Origin: Streptantibioticus ferralitis
GTDB taxonomy: Bacteria > Actinomycetota > Actinomycetes > Streptomycetales > Streptomycetaceae
Direction: 5' to 3'
Assembly (NCBI RefSeq): GCF_029223525.1
Contig: NZ_JARHTQ010000004.1
Coordinates: 124,001-188,000 of the forward strand
DNA: 64,000 nucleotides
Below the pieces are notes generated by a model that was not told where the DNA came from, did no database searches, and was given only the letters and a program-made list of their open reading frames with translations. How positions within the stretch are numbered: the stretch's first letter is position 1; the number at the start of each line of letters is the position of its first letter. This document shows positions 20,001-26,500 of the stretch, piece after piece. The position numbers and the translations under genes are program-made.

Positions 20001-20380
20001 GTCGGAGTGTCGTTCAGCCGGTCCGGCACCAACCCGGCGTGCTCCAGAGCCTCCCAGGTGACCTCCAGCAGTAACCGGTGCTGCGGGTCGAGCACATCGG
20101 CCTCGCGACCGGACACACCGAAGAAGTCCGCGTCGAAGCCCGCCACCTCCCGCAGGTATCCGCCCCGGGAGGGCACGGTGCGCTCGCCCCGTGCCGGACC
20201 GGGCCGCGGTGGCCACAGGTCCGCCCGCTCGCGCGGCGGCAGCCCCACCGCGTCGCGCCCCTCGGTCAGCAGCCGCCACAGCGCGGCGGGCGAGTCGACG
20301 TCGCCCGGCAGCCTGCACCCCATGCCGAGGACGGCGATCCGCTCCGGCCGTTCGCTGGTTGCGGGTGTCTGCTGGCGCAT
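14054..20380 (-). CDS. Single-module, fully reducing type I polyketide synthase (KS-AT-DH-ER-KR-ACP)
   Basis: 2108 aa. KS ~14-435: Cys182 in DTACSSS, His317 in EAHGTG, His354 in NLGHLEP. AT ~545-840: Ser632 in GHSMGE; VASH at ~731 leans to methylmalonyl-CoA, but the loading choice is uncertain. DH ~915-1180: HxxxGxxxxP at His934 and Asp1103. A structural KR half spans ~1195-1420. ER ~1430-1735 has a nucleotide loop near SATGGTGLA. KR ~1755-1945 has VTGGLRGLG, Ser~1892 and Tyr1905, and an LDD motif suggesting B-type stereochemistry. ACP ~2030-2100 has Ser2061 in LGFDSLL. All domains look active. Domain order and single-module size resemble mycocerosic-acid-synthase-like iterative PKSs. There is no thioesterase domain, so release must use another enzyme. 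It shares an operon with the KS and DUF5988 genes. Confidence 0.93.
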   Translation of the reverse strand: MRQQTPATSERPERIAVLGMGCRLPGDVDSPAALWRLLTEGRDAVGLPPRERADLWPPRPGPARGERTVPSRGGYLREVAGFDADFFGVSGREADVLDPQHRLLLEVTWEALEHAGLVPDRLNDTPTGVFTGLSYTDYMDRLAGQPQELEGSILTNGHCVAAGRISYLLGLRGPCVALDTACSSSLVAVHLACQALRAGECDLALAGGVTLMFDSRTTLSFARMGMLSPTGRCHTFDAAADGFVRGEGCGVVVLKRLADAVRDRDRVLAVVRGSAVNQDGRSDGLAAPSGAAQQALFKEALSRAGVDPRDVGMIEAHGTGTPVGDPMEFASLAEVYGVGPDRCALTSVKTNLGHLEPAAGITGLIKAVSCLRHGLIPPNAHFSRWNPAINAEGTRFFVPTELTRWPVRTASRQAAVSSFGFSGTNAHVVLEQASHLSVHRQVPRPRQTTPTPPEVFLVPAGSSAALPAAACRLADWVEGDGALVPLRDIAHTLALRRSPGRGRLGVTTAYRRELVRALRSFAAGREHPGVVSGAVGAEVSRRPVWVFSGQGSQWAGMGRGLLDSEPAFAATLAEADALIAAEAGFSVLDIVRGGEPVNGCGTVQPVLFAVQTALAAAWCAHGVEPAGVIGHSMGEVAAAVVAGALSLADGARVICRRSALLGRIAGLGAMATVGLAADAVEAELAATDSVTVAVLAAPDSTVVAGDNDEVERLVAAWERRGVPASLIAVDVASHSVQVEPLLAELRAACADLTPGRPSIPFYSTVLDDPRDVPAFDADYWCANLRRPVRFTTAVAAAAADRHLVFVEVSPHPVVTHSVNRCLIDLVDEPVVLPTLRRGEHEPATFRHQLAALHCAGVTVDWSTLYGDAHLADVPTIMFDRKHHWIDVSAPRTDTASDGTRGPLPGGHTEVPGEPVRHCWHGDAGTALLPWLADHRVHGEPVLPGSAYYALALTAACEAFDVEPEQVEVTDLRFHELLRLAERTEVSTTVTLAAADRARCEVFGRGHDGTWVLHATAMLRCLYMPPQPHAASVVTLALRHPVALDPADLYRSLRARGLEHGQAFSGVRELRASRQGESFWARVQVPAAARTPEVALRIHPVLVDQCAQLVVAQLIQEDGDRGLILPVRMQAVRLLGDPTTAVYCHARLVDVTDDAVIGHVRLLDEVGRPVLAIDGLLFTRRTAQHGSEVDQWFLEVGWQRTARSESKPVRRPGNWLIIGETDGSAQTLAAAMERAGAQTEVWDAGLDDEGLESFRESVAGRLMDRPTPPGAVVLVCGARSGEDPDESLRRTRRLLGVAQALAAHSVEPARLYAVVRGAHGVEPGDTPCLGQSSVRGLVRVLAFEHPDMRATLVDADPDDAELVAVSEELLAGGAEDEVALRGGGRYVAQLAYAPLSDEERGRAAACTVHYGVDGFRLRVGRPGDLESLELAVTGRRSPEAGEVELRVVAAGLNFRDVLTAMGLLPGGQEVRYRIGFECAGVVTAVGRGVDHVRVGDQVLAADLRGGAFGSFATVPAEAVAPIPAGLEPVAAAGLPTAFLTAWYALRHIGQLAEGERVLIHSATGGTGLAAIAVARLLGAEVLATAGSEEKRRYLHAMGVSHVMDSRTLDFRDGVREATGGEGVDVVLNSLSGAAIRAGLESLRPFGRFVELGVRDIISDVPLGLSPFRHNITMRAVDLIGLQRTRPEVFATVLREVLTEFARGRLKPLYCTTFPLSAATDAFRLMAGAGHIGKLVLTVPDRGETAAVLPDGPLAVQRGGAYIVTGGLRGLGLATACWLAGRGAGHLVLNGRTPPSPAASQTLGELAAGGTKITVSLGDIAEPATAERLVAAATVDDLSLRGVVHCAMTLDDAAITNIRDDQLRRVWAPKVTGAWQLHHATAGYSLDWFAVFSSMASLLGNPGQGAYAAANAWLDGFAAWRSARGLPTLAVNWGPWGEIGAATDFAARGYHTIPTEKGLQALDALLVHRRVQTGVIPGEPDTWLPHAGRNSSLFRLLRPGDDATDAQQENTDDIRVRLAAMPAGLTRRTALEGFLSEHIRAVLRLGSNTLDPQTPLKALGFDSLLAMELRVRLESAFGVKLASNFVWQHPTLAALADGLAERMGLELAAN

Positions 20381-20437
20381 CGGGCTCTCCGTACGTTGTT
20401 CTGCGGCCCCACGCGGGCCGGGTGTGTCGAATCGGGG

Positions 20438-21772
20438 CTAGGCGGCATCCGGGGTGCCCAGCAGGATCGCGTTCTTCACGCCGCCGACCTGGTAGTTGAA
20501 GGTCAGCGCGTAGTCGAAGTCGAGCGGCCGGGTGTAGGCGCCCGGGACCGGGTCGAACGTCAGCCCGTCCGCGGGCTGTTCGCAGTTGGCGGTGGGGCAC
20601 ACCTCGCCCTGCTCCAGCATCAGCAAGGTCAGTGCGACACCGAGGCAGCCGGCCGGAGCCCCGTTGTGACCGAAGCAGCCTTCCTGGGAGGTCATCAGGA
20701 CATCGGCGCCGGGCCCGTACAACTCCCGGATCGCGTTGGTCTCGAAGGCGGTCACCACGGGGTTGCCGTCGCTGCCGCCGTGCACGTACGGCACCTGCTC
20801 GATCCGCCAGCGTTCCCCGAGGCACCTGCGGACCGCGGTGACCAGTTCGGTGCCGGAGTCATCGCTGGCCAGCGGGTTCGCCAGGCCGTCCCGGCCCATG
20901 GCGCTGGCGAGCACCCGGCCGTACACCCGCGCGCCGCGCCGCTCCGCGTGCCGTCGGCTCTCCAGGATCACGGTCGCCGAACCCTCGCCGTGGTTGATGC
21001 AGTCGGCACGCCGGTCGTACGGCCGCATCAGGGAGTCGAACGACGGCAGCAGGTCGGGCATGCCGTCCGATCGGATGGTCTCGTACGTCTGCTGCGCACC
21101 CCGCAGCAGGCGCTGGATGTTCTGGATCAGACCGATGTTGAAGACGTCGACTCCGGTCACCACCGCGATGTCGACGTCCCCGCCCGCGATCATGCGCTGG
21201 GCGTTGCCGACCTGCACGGCGGAGGAGGCGCAGCCGCACGACACCGTGAAGACGGGGCCGGTGGAGCGGGTCAGCGCTCCCTGCACCAGTGCGACATCGG
21301 ATGGGGTCACGGCCTGCTCGGCCGCGACGAACAACTCCATCGCCTCCAGCGCGGTGGTCTTCTCGGGGTCGGCCCGCTGCACCGAGAGATAGCTTTCGAT
21401 GTTGGCGTCCACTCCGCCGCGTCCGACCAGCAGCGCGGCCTCGCTCAAGTCACCGGCGCGGAAGTCGAGTTCGGCGTCCGCGCAGGCTTCCGCCATGGAC
21501 ACCAGACCGAAGCGGTGTGCGGTGGTGTAGTGCCGGGAGAAGAACGACGGAATGTCCGGAAGCCGTTCTTCGAACATCGCGGGGGACAGGTTCACCGCGC
21601 CGTAGTAGATCTCGTCCCGCACCAGGCAGGTGCTGCCGCGGGAGGCGATGTGCCACACCTCTCCCGGGGTGAACACGGGCTCGAGGGGGCCGGGCAGGCA
21701 GAAGCCCATTCCGGTGACCACGGCATCCCGTGCGCCGCCGCCGTCTCCGGCGGTCCCTGCTGAAGTGCTCAC
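20438..21772 (-). CDS. Divergent beta-ketoacyl synthase-like protein
   Basis: 444 aa with a thiolase/KAS fold. Three catalytic positions are kept: Cys181 in GCASSA (beside a second Cys at 179), His331 in VHGGSDGN and His369 in FGHNGAPAG. The usual HGTGT becomes HGGSD, and the usual Lys five residues before the third catalytic residue appears to be Glu364. GTG 21772 is preferred: it follows AGGAG, whereas codons up to the ATG at 21853 use unusual AT-ending codons. That ATG lies 4 nt after the DUF5988 stop, so coupling from it cannot be excluded. It may prime, extend or release chains for the PKS downstream. It could also be a chain-length-factor-like partner. Confidence 0.75.
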   Translation of the reverse strand: MSTSAGTAGDGGGARDAVVTGMGFCLPGPLEPVFTPGEVWHIASRGSTCLVRDEIYYGAVNLSPAMFEERLPDIPSFFSRHYTTAHRFGLVSMAEACADAELDFRAGDLSEAALLVGRGGVDANIESYLSVQRADPEKTTALEAMELFVAAEQAVTPSDVALVQGALTRSTGPVFTVSCGCASSAVQVGNAQRMIAGGDVDIAVVTGVDVFNIGLIQNIQRLLRGAQQTYETIRSDGMPDLLPSFDSLMRPYDRRADCINHGEGSATVILESRRHAERRGARVYGRVLASAMGRDGLANPLASDDSGTELVTAVRRCLGERWRIEQVPYVHGGSDGNPVVTAFETNAIRELYGPGADVLMTSQEGCFGHNGAPAGCLGVALTLLMLEQGEVCPTANCEQPADGLTFDPVPGAYTRPLDFDYALTFNYQVGGVKNAILLGTPDAA

Positions 21773-21856
21773 GGCGCGCTCCTGAGGCAGAGGGGATTCA
21801 TCATCGTGGCTCCTGCGAGTTTTCGATCTACGGCGTTGTTGGAATGTGGACATGTC

Positions 21857-22066
21857 CTACTCTGCGATGAAGGTGCGGTAGCACCATCGGTAGACGGGGA
21901 CCTGCTCGCCAGCTAATTCGGAGTATTCGCCCGCGAATTCGTAGTGCTCGTACCCGTTGCCTGCCGGTACCTTGATCTGGTCACGGCACTCTTCTGCTGG
22001 GGCTGCCCATACCCGTGGAGTCCCGGCCGGACCGCCGGCGAGCACCACATATTTGTATCGAGACAT
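21857..22066 (-). CDS. DUF5988 family small protein
   Basis: 69 aa. The pattern VVLAGGPAG ... IKVPAGNGYEHYEFAGEY ... YRWCYRTFIAE matches my recollection of DUF5988 proteins, small proteins often found in actinobacterial natural-product clusters; their role is unknown. ATG 22066 follows GAGAGG. It is the first gene of the PKS operon and ends 4 nt before a possible start of the KS gene. Confidence 0.72.
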   Translation of the reverse strand: MSRYKYVVLAGGPAGTPRVWAAPAEECRDQIKVPAGNGYEHYEFAGEYSELAGEQVPVYRWCYRTFIAE

Positions 22067-22213
22067 GGCGTGCGCCTCTCGGTGGATCGGGTAGCAGCCC
22101 CCATGCACCGACCCGGATTTTGACATAAATAACGTTACCGCCCTGGAGTATTGACCGGAAGGTTGTGCGGGAGGTGTTTCCGGTGGCCCGGGGTGTGCGG
22201 GTGGTGAATTCGG

Positions 22214-22242
22214 TACATGATGTCTGTAGAGCTTCCTGTCAA
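22214..22242 (-). promoter_or_regulatory. Possible promoter of the DUF5988-KS-PKS operon
   Basis: A perfect TTGACA (-35) lies on the minus strand at 22242-22237. A weak -10-like CATGTA follows 17 nt later, about 150 nt before the first gene. The -10 match is poor, so this is tentative. Confidence 0.3.
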
Positions 22243-22339
22243 GTTTTCGTTGGCCCATGAAAGTAATTGGTGGAAAGAAATAAGGGTGCCCTCCCTCGGA
22301 GAAGAGCACCGTCGATGTGAACGAGGCCGTCCCGCGATG

Positions 22340-23659
22340 TCAGATCGTGGGGGGCGCGACGCGGGCGTAGGCCACCGCGGGACTCGTGCCGCCCGGGGTG
22401 ACCACGCTCACGCCGACCGGTCCGGCAGTGCCTGACGGGGCGGTGGCGACGATGTGCGTGTCCGATACGACGGTGAACGCGGCGCGCACCGCGCCGAAGA
22501 GGACGGCGGTGGTCTGGGTGAGGTTGGTGCCGGTCAGGGTGGCCGAGTCGCCACCGGCCAGCGACCCTTGGGTGGGGCTGACAGCACTGAGGGTGGGCGC
22601 TACGAGGTAGCCGTAGGGGATCGGGTTGCTCGTGCCGCCCGCGGTGGTGACGGTGATCCGGGTGGATCCGGCGCTGCCGGGCGGCGCCTGCGCGGTGAGT
22701 CGGGTGTCCGAGACGGCCGTGAACGAAGCGGCCGACGTGGCGCCGAACCGTACGGCCGTGGCCTCGATGAGGTGACTACCCGTCAGGGTAGCGGTGTTCC
22801 CGCCCGCCAACGGTCCGGAGCTCGGGCTGACGCCGCTGAGGACCGGTGCGTTGACGTAGAAGTAGCTGGGCCCCGCGGCGCTGATGCCGGCCGGAGCCGT
22901 GACGTTGACACTGGCGGGACCGGCGGATCCCGGCGGTGCCACGGCGGTGATCTGGGTCGCGGAGACCACGGTGAAGGAGAGCGCCGCGGTGGCACCGAAG
23001 AGCACCGCGGTGGCGCCGGTGAACCCGGTGCCGGTCAGGGCGACGGTGTTCCCGCCGGAGGTCGGCCCCTGGTCGGGGCTCACGCCGCTCGCCACGGGCA
23101 GCGCGGCGTACGCGTAGGAGATCCCGTCGCCGGCGCCGCCGCGGGTGGCGACGGTGATCTGGACGGTACCGGTACCAGCGGGCGCGACGGCCGTGATGTG
23201 GATGTCGGAGACAACCGTGAACGATGTCGCCGCCGTGCCGCCGAAGCGCACCGCGGTGGCGTTGGTCAGACCCGAACCGGTGAGGGTGACGGTGTTTCCG
23301 CCCGCCACCGGACCGGAGGTGGGGCTGACAGAGGTGAGCGTGGGTGCGGGCACGGTCGCATAGCCGTAGACGACGAACTGGGCGCTGGTGCCGCCGGGGG
23401 TGGTGACGGTGACCTGGACGGCGCCGGTCCCAGCGGGAGCGACGGCGGTGATCCGCGTGTCGGAGTTGACGGTGCAGCCGCTCGCCGCCGTGGCACCGAA
23501 GCGGACGGCGGTGGCGCCGGTGAATCCCGTGCCGGTGATGGTCACACCCGTGCCACCCGCGGTGGATCCCGACGAGGGCGAGACTGAGCTGACCGTGGGG
23601 GCGGGTCCGGCCAAGGGCGAAGTGGCGGCGGAAATCGGCGAGTTCGGGCTGGGATTCAC
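22340..23659 (-). CDS. IPT/TIG-repeat protein with five domains
   Basis: 439 aa. Five tandem immunoglobulin-like IPT/TIG repeats of ~80 residues each begin with a motif such as APTLTSVSPTSGPVAGGNTV and continue with LTGSGLTNATAVRFGG. The GTG at 23659 follows AAGGGAG; a longer reading to 23800 has no ribosome site. There is no signal peptide, anchor or catalytic domain, only a short Ser/Pro-rich N-terminus. Such modules bind proteins or glycans or act as spacers. It lies 174 nt downstream of a second, shorter IPT protein and upstream of the PKS operon on the same strand. How it leaves the cell, if it does, is unclear. Confidence 0.8.
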   Translation of the reverse strand: MNPSPNSPISAATSPLAGPAPTVSSVSPSSGSTAGGTGVTITGTGFTGATAVRFGATAASGCTVNSDTRITAVAPAGTGAVQVTVTTPGGTSAQFVVYGYATVPAPTLTSVSPTSGPVAGGNTVTLTGSGLTNATAVRFGGTAATSFTVVSDIHITAVAPAGTGTVQITVATRGGAGDGISYAYAALPVASGVSPDQGPTSGGNTVALTGTGFTGATAVLFGATAALSFTVVSATQITAVAPPGSAGPASVNVTAPAGISAAGPSYFYVNAPVLSGVSPSSGPLAGGNTATLTGSHLIEATAVRFGATSAASFTAVSDTRLTAQAPPGSAGSTRITVTTAGGTSNPIPYGYLVAPTLSAVSPTQGSLAGGDSATLTGTNLTQTTAVLFGAVRAAFTVVSDTHIVATAPSGTAGPVGVSVVTPGGTSPAVAYARVAPPTI

Positions 23660-23833
23660 GGCCGTCTCCCTTCGAGCAGGGTGCGCCCCGATCGGCTGGG
23701 AGAGCCGGACCGGACTCCAGCCGAGGGGAGCGATGGGACCTGCCCGGGCGGGGGAGAGGGATACCCCGCCCGGGCAGGTGGTTCCGCGGGCCTTGTGCAC
23801 CGCTGCCGGACCGTCAGCGGCCTGGACGCCGGC

Positions 23834-24580
23834 TCAGATGCCGGGCCCGGCGACGTAGGCGAAGCCGGCGGCCGCGGAGGCGGTGCCACCGGTGGTGACG
23901 ACGCTGACGGTCTGGTCACCGGCGGTCCCGGGCGGGGTGACCGCGGCGATCTCCGTGTCGCTGATGACGCTGAACGGGGCCGCCGCGCCACCGATGATGA
24001 CCGACTGGGTGGTGGTCAGTCCGGTGCCGGGGATGGTCACCGCGGTACCGCCGGACGTCGGACCCGAGTTGGGGCTCAGCGTGCCGATGGTCGGCGTAGC
24101 GACGTATGTGTAGGTCAGGCCGTTGCCGCTGCCGCCCGCGGCGGTGACGGTGACGCCCACCGAGCCGGCCGCGGTCGCGGCCGGGACCGTGACGTTCAGC
24201 TGGCTGTCGGACACCACGGTGGGTACCGCGGTGTTGGCGCCGAACGAGACGCTGGTGGTCGTGGCCAGGCCGGTGCCGCTGATGGTGACGGTGTTGCCGC
24301 CCGCCGTGGGACCGGAGCTGACGCTCAGGCCGGCCTTGGACGGCGCTCCGACGTAGTAGAACGACACCGGGTTGCTGGTACCGCCGGGGGTGGTCACGGT
24401 CACCCCGACGGTACCGGTGGCGGCCGGCGACACGACGTTGACATGGGTGTCGTCCGGATTGCTCACGATGGTGGCCGGCTTGGTGCCGAAGTGCACCGCG
24501 GTGGTGCCGGCGAGGCCGGTGCCGGTGATGGCGACCGTCGTACCGCCACCGGTGGAGCCCTGGTTGGGTGAGATAGGCAT
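23834..24580 (-). CDS. IPT/TIG-repeat protein with three domains
   Basis: 248 aa. It starts directly in the first repeat (MPISPNQGSTGGGTTVAITG), and three IPT/TIG domains fill the whole chain. ATG 24580 has an excellent AGGAGG six nt upstream, which rules out the longer frame. No signal peptide. It forms a pair with the five-domain protein and probably shares a transcript with it, and perhaps with the beta-helix gene upstream. The role is unknown; the domain type suggests binding or assembly outside or at the surface of the cell. Confidence 0.8.
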   Translation of the reverse strand: MPISPNQGSTGGGTTVAITGTGLAGTTAVHFGTKPATIVSNPDDTHVNVVSPAATGTVGVTVTTPGGTSNPVSFYYVGAPSKAGLSVSSGPTAGGNTVTISGTGLATTTSVSFGANTAVPTVVSDSQLNVTVPAATAAGSVGVTVTAAGGSGNGLTYTYVATPTIGTLSPNSGPTSGGTAVTIPGTGLTTTQSVIIGGAAAPFSVISDTEIAAVTPPGTAGDQTVSVVTTGGTASAAAGFAYVAGPGI

Positions 24581-24705
24581 GGGAGGCCTCCTACGTTGAC
24601 CGGGGTGAGTGGGGGACGAGGCGCCGACAGGCCGTCGCCGCCCGCGGTGGGTGCCAGCGGATGGGCGGTGCATCCCACGACCCCTGCGGTACGGCGTCGG
24701 ATTCG

Positions 24706-25244
24706 TCAGCCGGGGCAGCCGGGGACGCTGCCTGCTGGTGTGCAGTCGTCCGGGGTGTTGCCGCTGACCGTGCTCGCCGGCAGGCTCACCGCTCCGGAGT
24801 TCTGGTAGGTGCCGCCGCCGGTGAAGGTGGTGGTGTTGCCGGTGACGCTGCTGGCCGCCAGGGTGACGGTGCCGTTGTCCGTGTAGATGCCGCCCCGGCG
24901 ACGGCGGAGTTGCCGGTCACCGAACCGGAGACCAGCGACACCGCGCCGCCCCGGTTGGGGATGGTGGTGTTCAGCCCCACCATGTTGATCGGGGTGGTGA
25001 TCGGCGGCAGTCCGTCCGGTCCGTCCGTCCCGCTGCCATGGGCGCTGGTCGGTGTGTAGGTGCAGAACGGAGCCAGCGCCAGGGTGTCTCCGCCGTTCGC
25101 GTTCGCCATGCTGATCGAGGTCACCAAGGACGTCTCGTCGCACAGCACCGGAATCTGCGCGTGGGCGGTGGTCGGAATCGCGGCCGGTCCTGCGGCCAGG
25201 GAAGCGGCGCCGATCACAGACCGGAGGTTGCGGACGGTTGGCAT
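24706..25244 (-). pseudogene. Beta-helix secreted protein with a frameshift (paralogue of 12812-13720)
   Basis: ATG 25244 starts a signal-peptide-like N-terminus (SVIGAASLAAGPAA ... TAHAQ) and a Cys-containing domain like the one in the paralogue (FCTYTPTSAHGSG versus GCTYSLTSAASGE). The frame shifts at a run of four C at 24893-24896. Adding one base restores a continuous beta-helix reading (AGGGIYTDNGTV) down to the stop at 24706 and the shared tail PDDCTPAGSVPGCPG. The gene is therefore either recently broken, phase variable at the homopolymer, or hit by a sequencing error. Read through, it would be ~179 aa, much shorter than its paralogue, with two or three repeats. Confidence 0.65.
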
Positions 25245-25887
25245 AACCCCCCCAAATGAGGTTTGCGGGTGCCGCCGCATCAGCCGGTGCCGACGAACGA
25301 CACCGGCTGATGGATCCAAGTCCTCTACCGAGGGTGCCCATAGCGGCAACATGGCCGCACCGCCGCCAGGCTCCTGGTCGGGTCAGCGGGTAGGCCGGCT
25401 GCCACTCCCCCCGGAGAGGATGGGCGGCCCACCGGTTTGGATGTGTCCAGTAATTCACCGGAGCGAATTGCCAGCAATGGCCTCGACGTGAAGTCACCCG
25501 AATGGAAGAGCGTGTGGCGTCCGAGAATTCCGCGTACCACCATACGCACCACGGTAGTGAGCCCCGCCACCGGCGCTTCCGGCGGATAGGGCGGAGCGCG
25601 GCAACTGCATTGCCCTATAAGGGAATTATGGACTATCGGCGAAGAGGAAGGGGGCCGGACTCGGGCAGGGCCGCCAGTTCTTTGCCGAGTGGATTCCACG
25701 AGTCGCCGTAGAACGGGCCCTTCCCGCTCCGGCGGCGACCGCCGCCCACTGGGTGCCGACGAAGTCCGTCACCGCCGCCCTCGCTACGGGCGGTGTAGCG
25801 CCTGGGCCGCTGTCCCAGGGGTGAGCCGCGTCTCACCCGGGGTGGCCGCTCTTGTCTATGCAACGAGTTGCATAGCAGGATGCCGTC
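25245..25887. other. 640-bp intergenic region upstream of padR
   Basis: It separates the minus-strand beta-helix gene from padR. It holds the PadR palindrome near its right end and the short inverted repeat CCCTATAAGGG at ~25612. A 27-codon frame starting near 25628 has no supporting features. I see no further gene. Confidence 0.45.
25856..25875. promoter_or_regulatory. PadR operator: perfect 9-bp inverted repeat
   Basis: CTATGCAAC and GTTGCATAG are separated by 2 nt, ending 12 nt before the padR ATG. The half-site ATGCAAC is close to known PadR boxes. Its place over the start region implies autorepression. Confidence 0.75.
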
Positions 25888-26448
25888 ATGGCACTAGAGC
25901 ACGCCATCCTCGTCTCGCTGCTGGAGCAACCGGGGTCCGGCTACGAGCTGGCCCGGCGGTTCGACCGTTCCATCGGGTACTTCTGGACCGCCAGCCACCA
26001 GCAGATCTACCGCGTCCTGGGGCGCATGGAGCGGGACGGATGGATCGAGGTCCGCGAGGTGCGCCAGGACGGGCGGCCGGACAAGAAGGTGTACTCCGTT
26101 GCCGCGCCCGGCCGGAGCGCGCTGTCCGCCTGGCTGGCCGAGCCGGTGGAACCGGAGAGCGTCCGCCACAGCTTGGCGGTGAAGATCCGGGGTGCCGCGT
26201 TCGGTGATCCGGCCGGGCTGATCGCCGAGACCGAGCGCCATCGCGCGGTGCACGCCGAGCGGCTCGCCCACTACCTCGCGGGGGAGCGACGGGACTTTCC
26301 GGACTCCGCCCTGCTGGACGCGGGCCAGGAACTCCAGCACGTCGTGCTCCGTGGCGGCATCGCCTACGAGCGGATGACCCTCGCCTGGCTCGACGACGTG
26401 CTCGCCACGCTGCGCCGCCTCGGCGGCGCCGATCCCGACACGCACTGA
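25888..26448 (+). CDS. PadR family transcriptional regulator
   Basis: 186 aa. The winged helix lies in residues ~1-75 (ILVSLLEQPGSGYELARRFDRSIGYFW ... IYRVLGRMERDGWIEVR), followed by a C-terminal dimerisation domain of the Vir_act_alpha_C type. It probably represses itself and the acyl-CoA dehydrogenase gene 52 nt downstream, and releases DNA on binding a small, perhaps aromatic or lipophilic, ligand. A perfect palindrome directly in front supports autoregulation. Confidence 0.9.
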   Translation: MALEHAILVSLLEQPGSGYELARRFDRSIGYFWTASHQQIYRVLGRMERDGWIEVREVRQDGRPDKKVYSVAAPGRSALSAWLAEPVEPESVRHSLAVKIRGAAFGDPAGLIAETERHRAVHAERLAHYLAGERRDFPDSALLDAGQELQHVVLRGGIAYERMTLAWLDDVLATLRRLGGADPDTH

Positions 26449-26500
26449 GACCCGCGCGGAGACACCCCTCCCGCCCCTCGTACCGAAAGGCGCCCAACTG

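Noticed and set aside
21773-21853. Longer N-terminus for the KS-like protein from the ATG at 21853
   Set aside because: Its codons are unlike the rest of the gene and a good ribosome site precedes the GTG at 21772; kept only as an alternative.
22340-24580. Regular DNA repeats that could suggest a CRISPR-like array
   Set aside because: The repeats are ~240 bp, diverged and in frame; they encode IPT/TIG domains.
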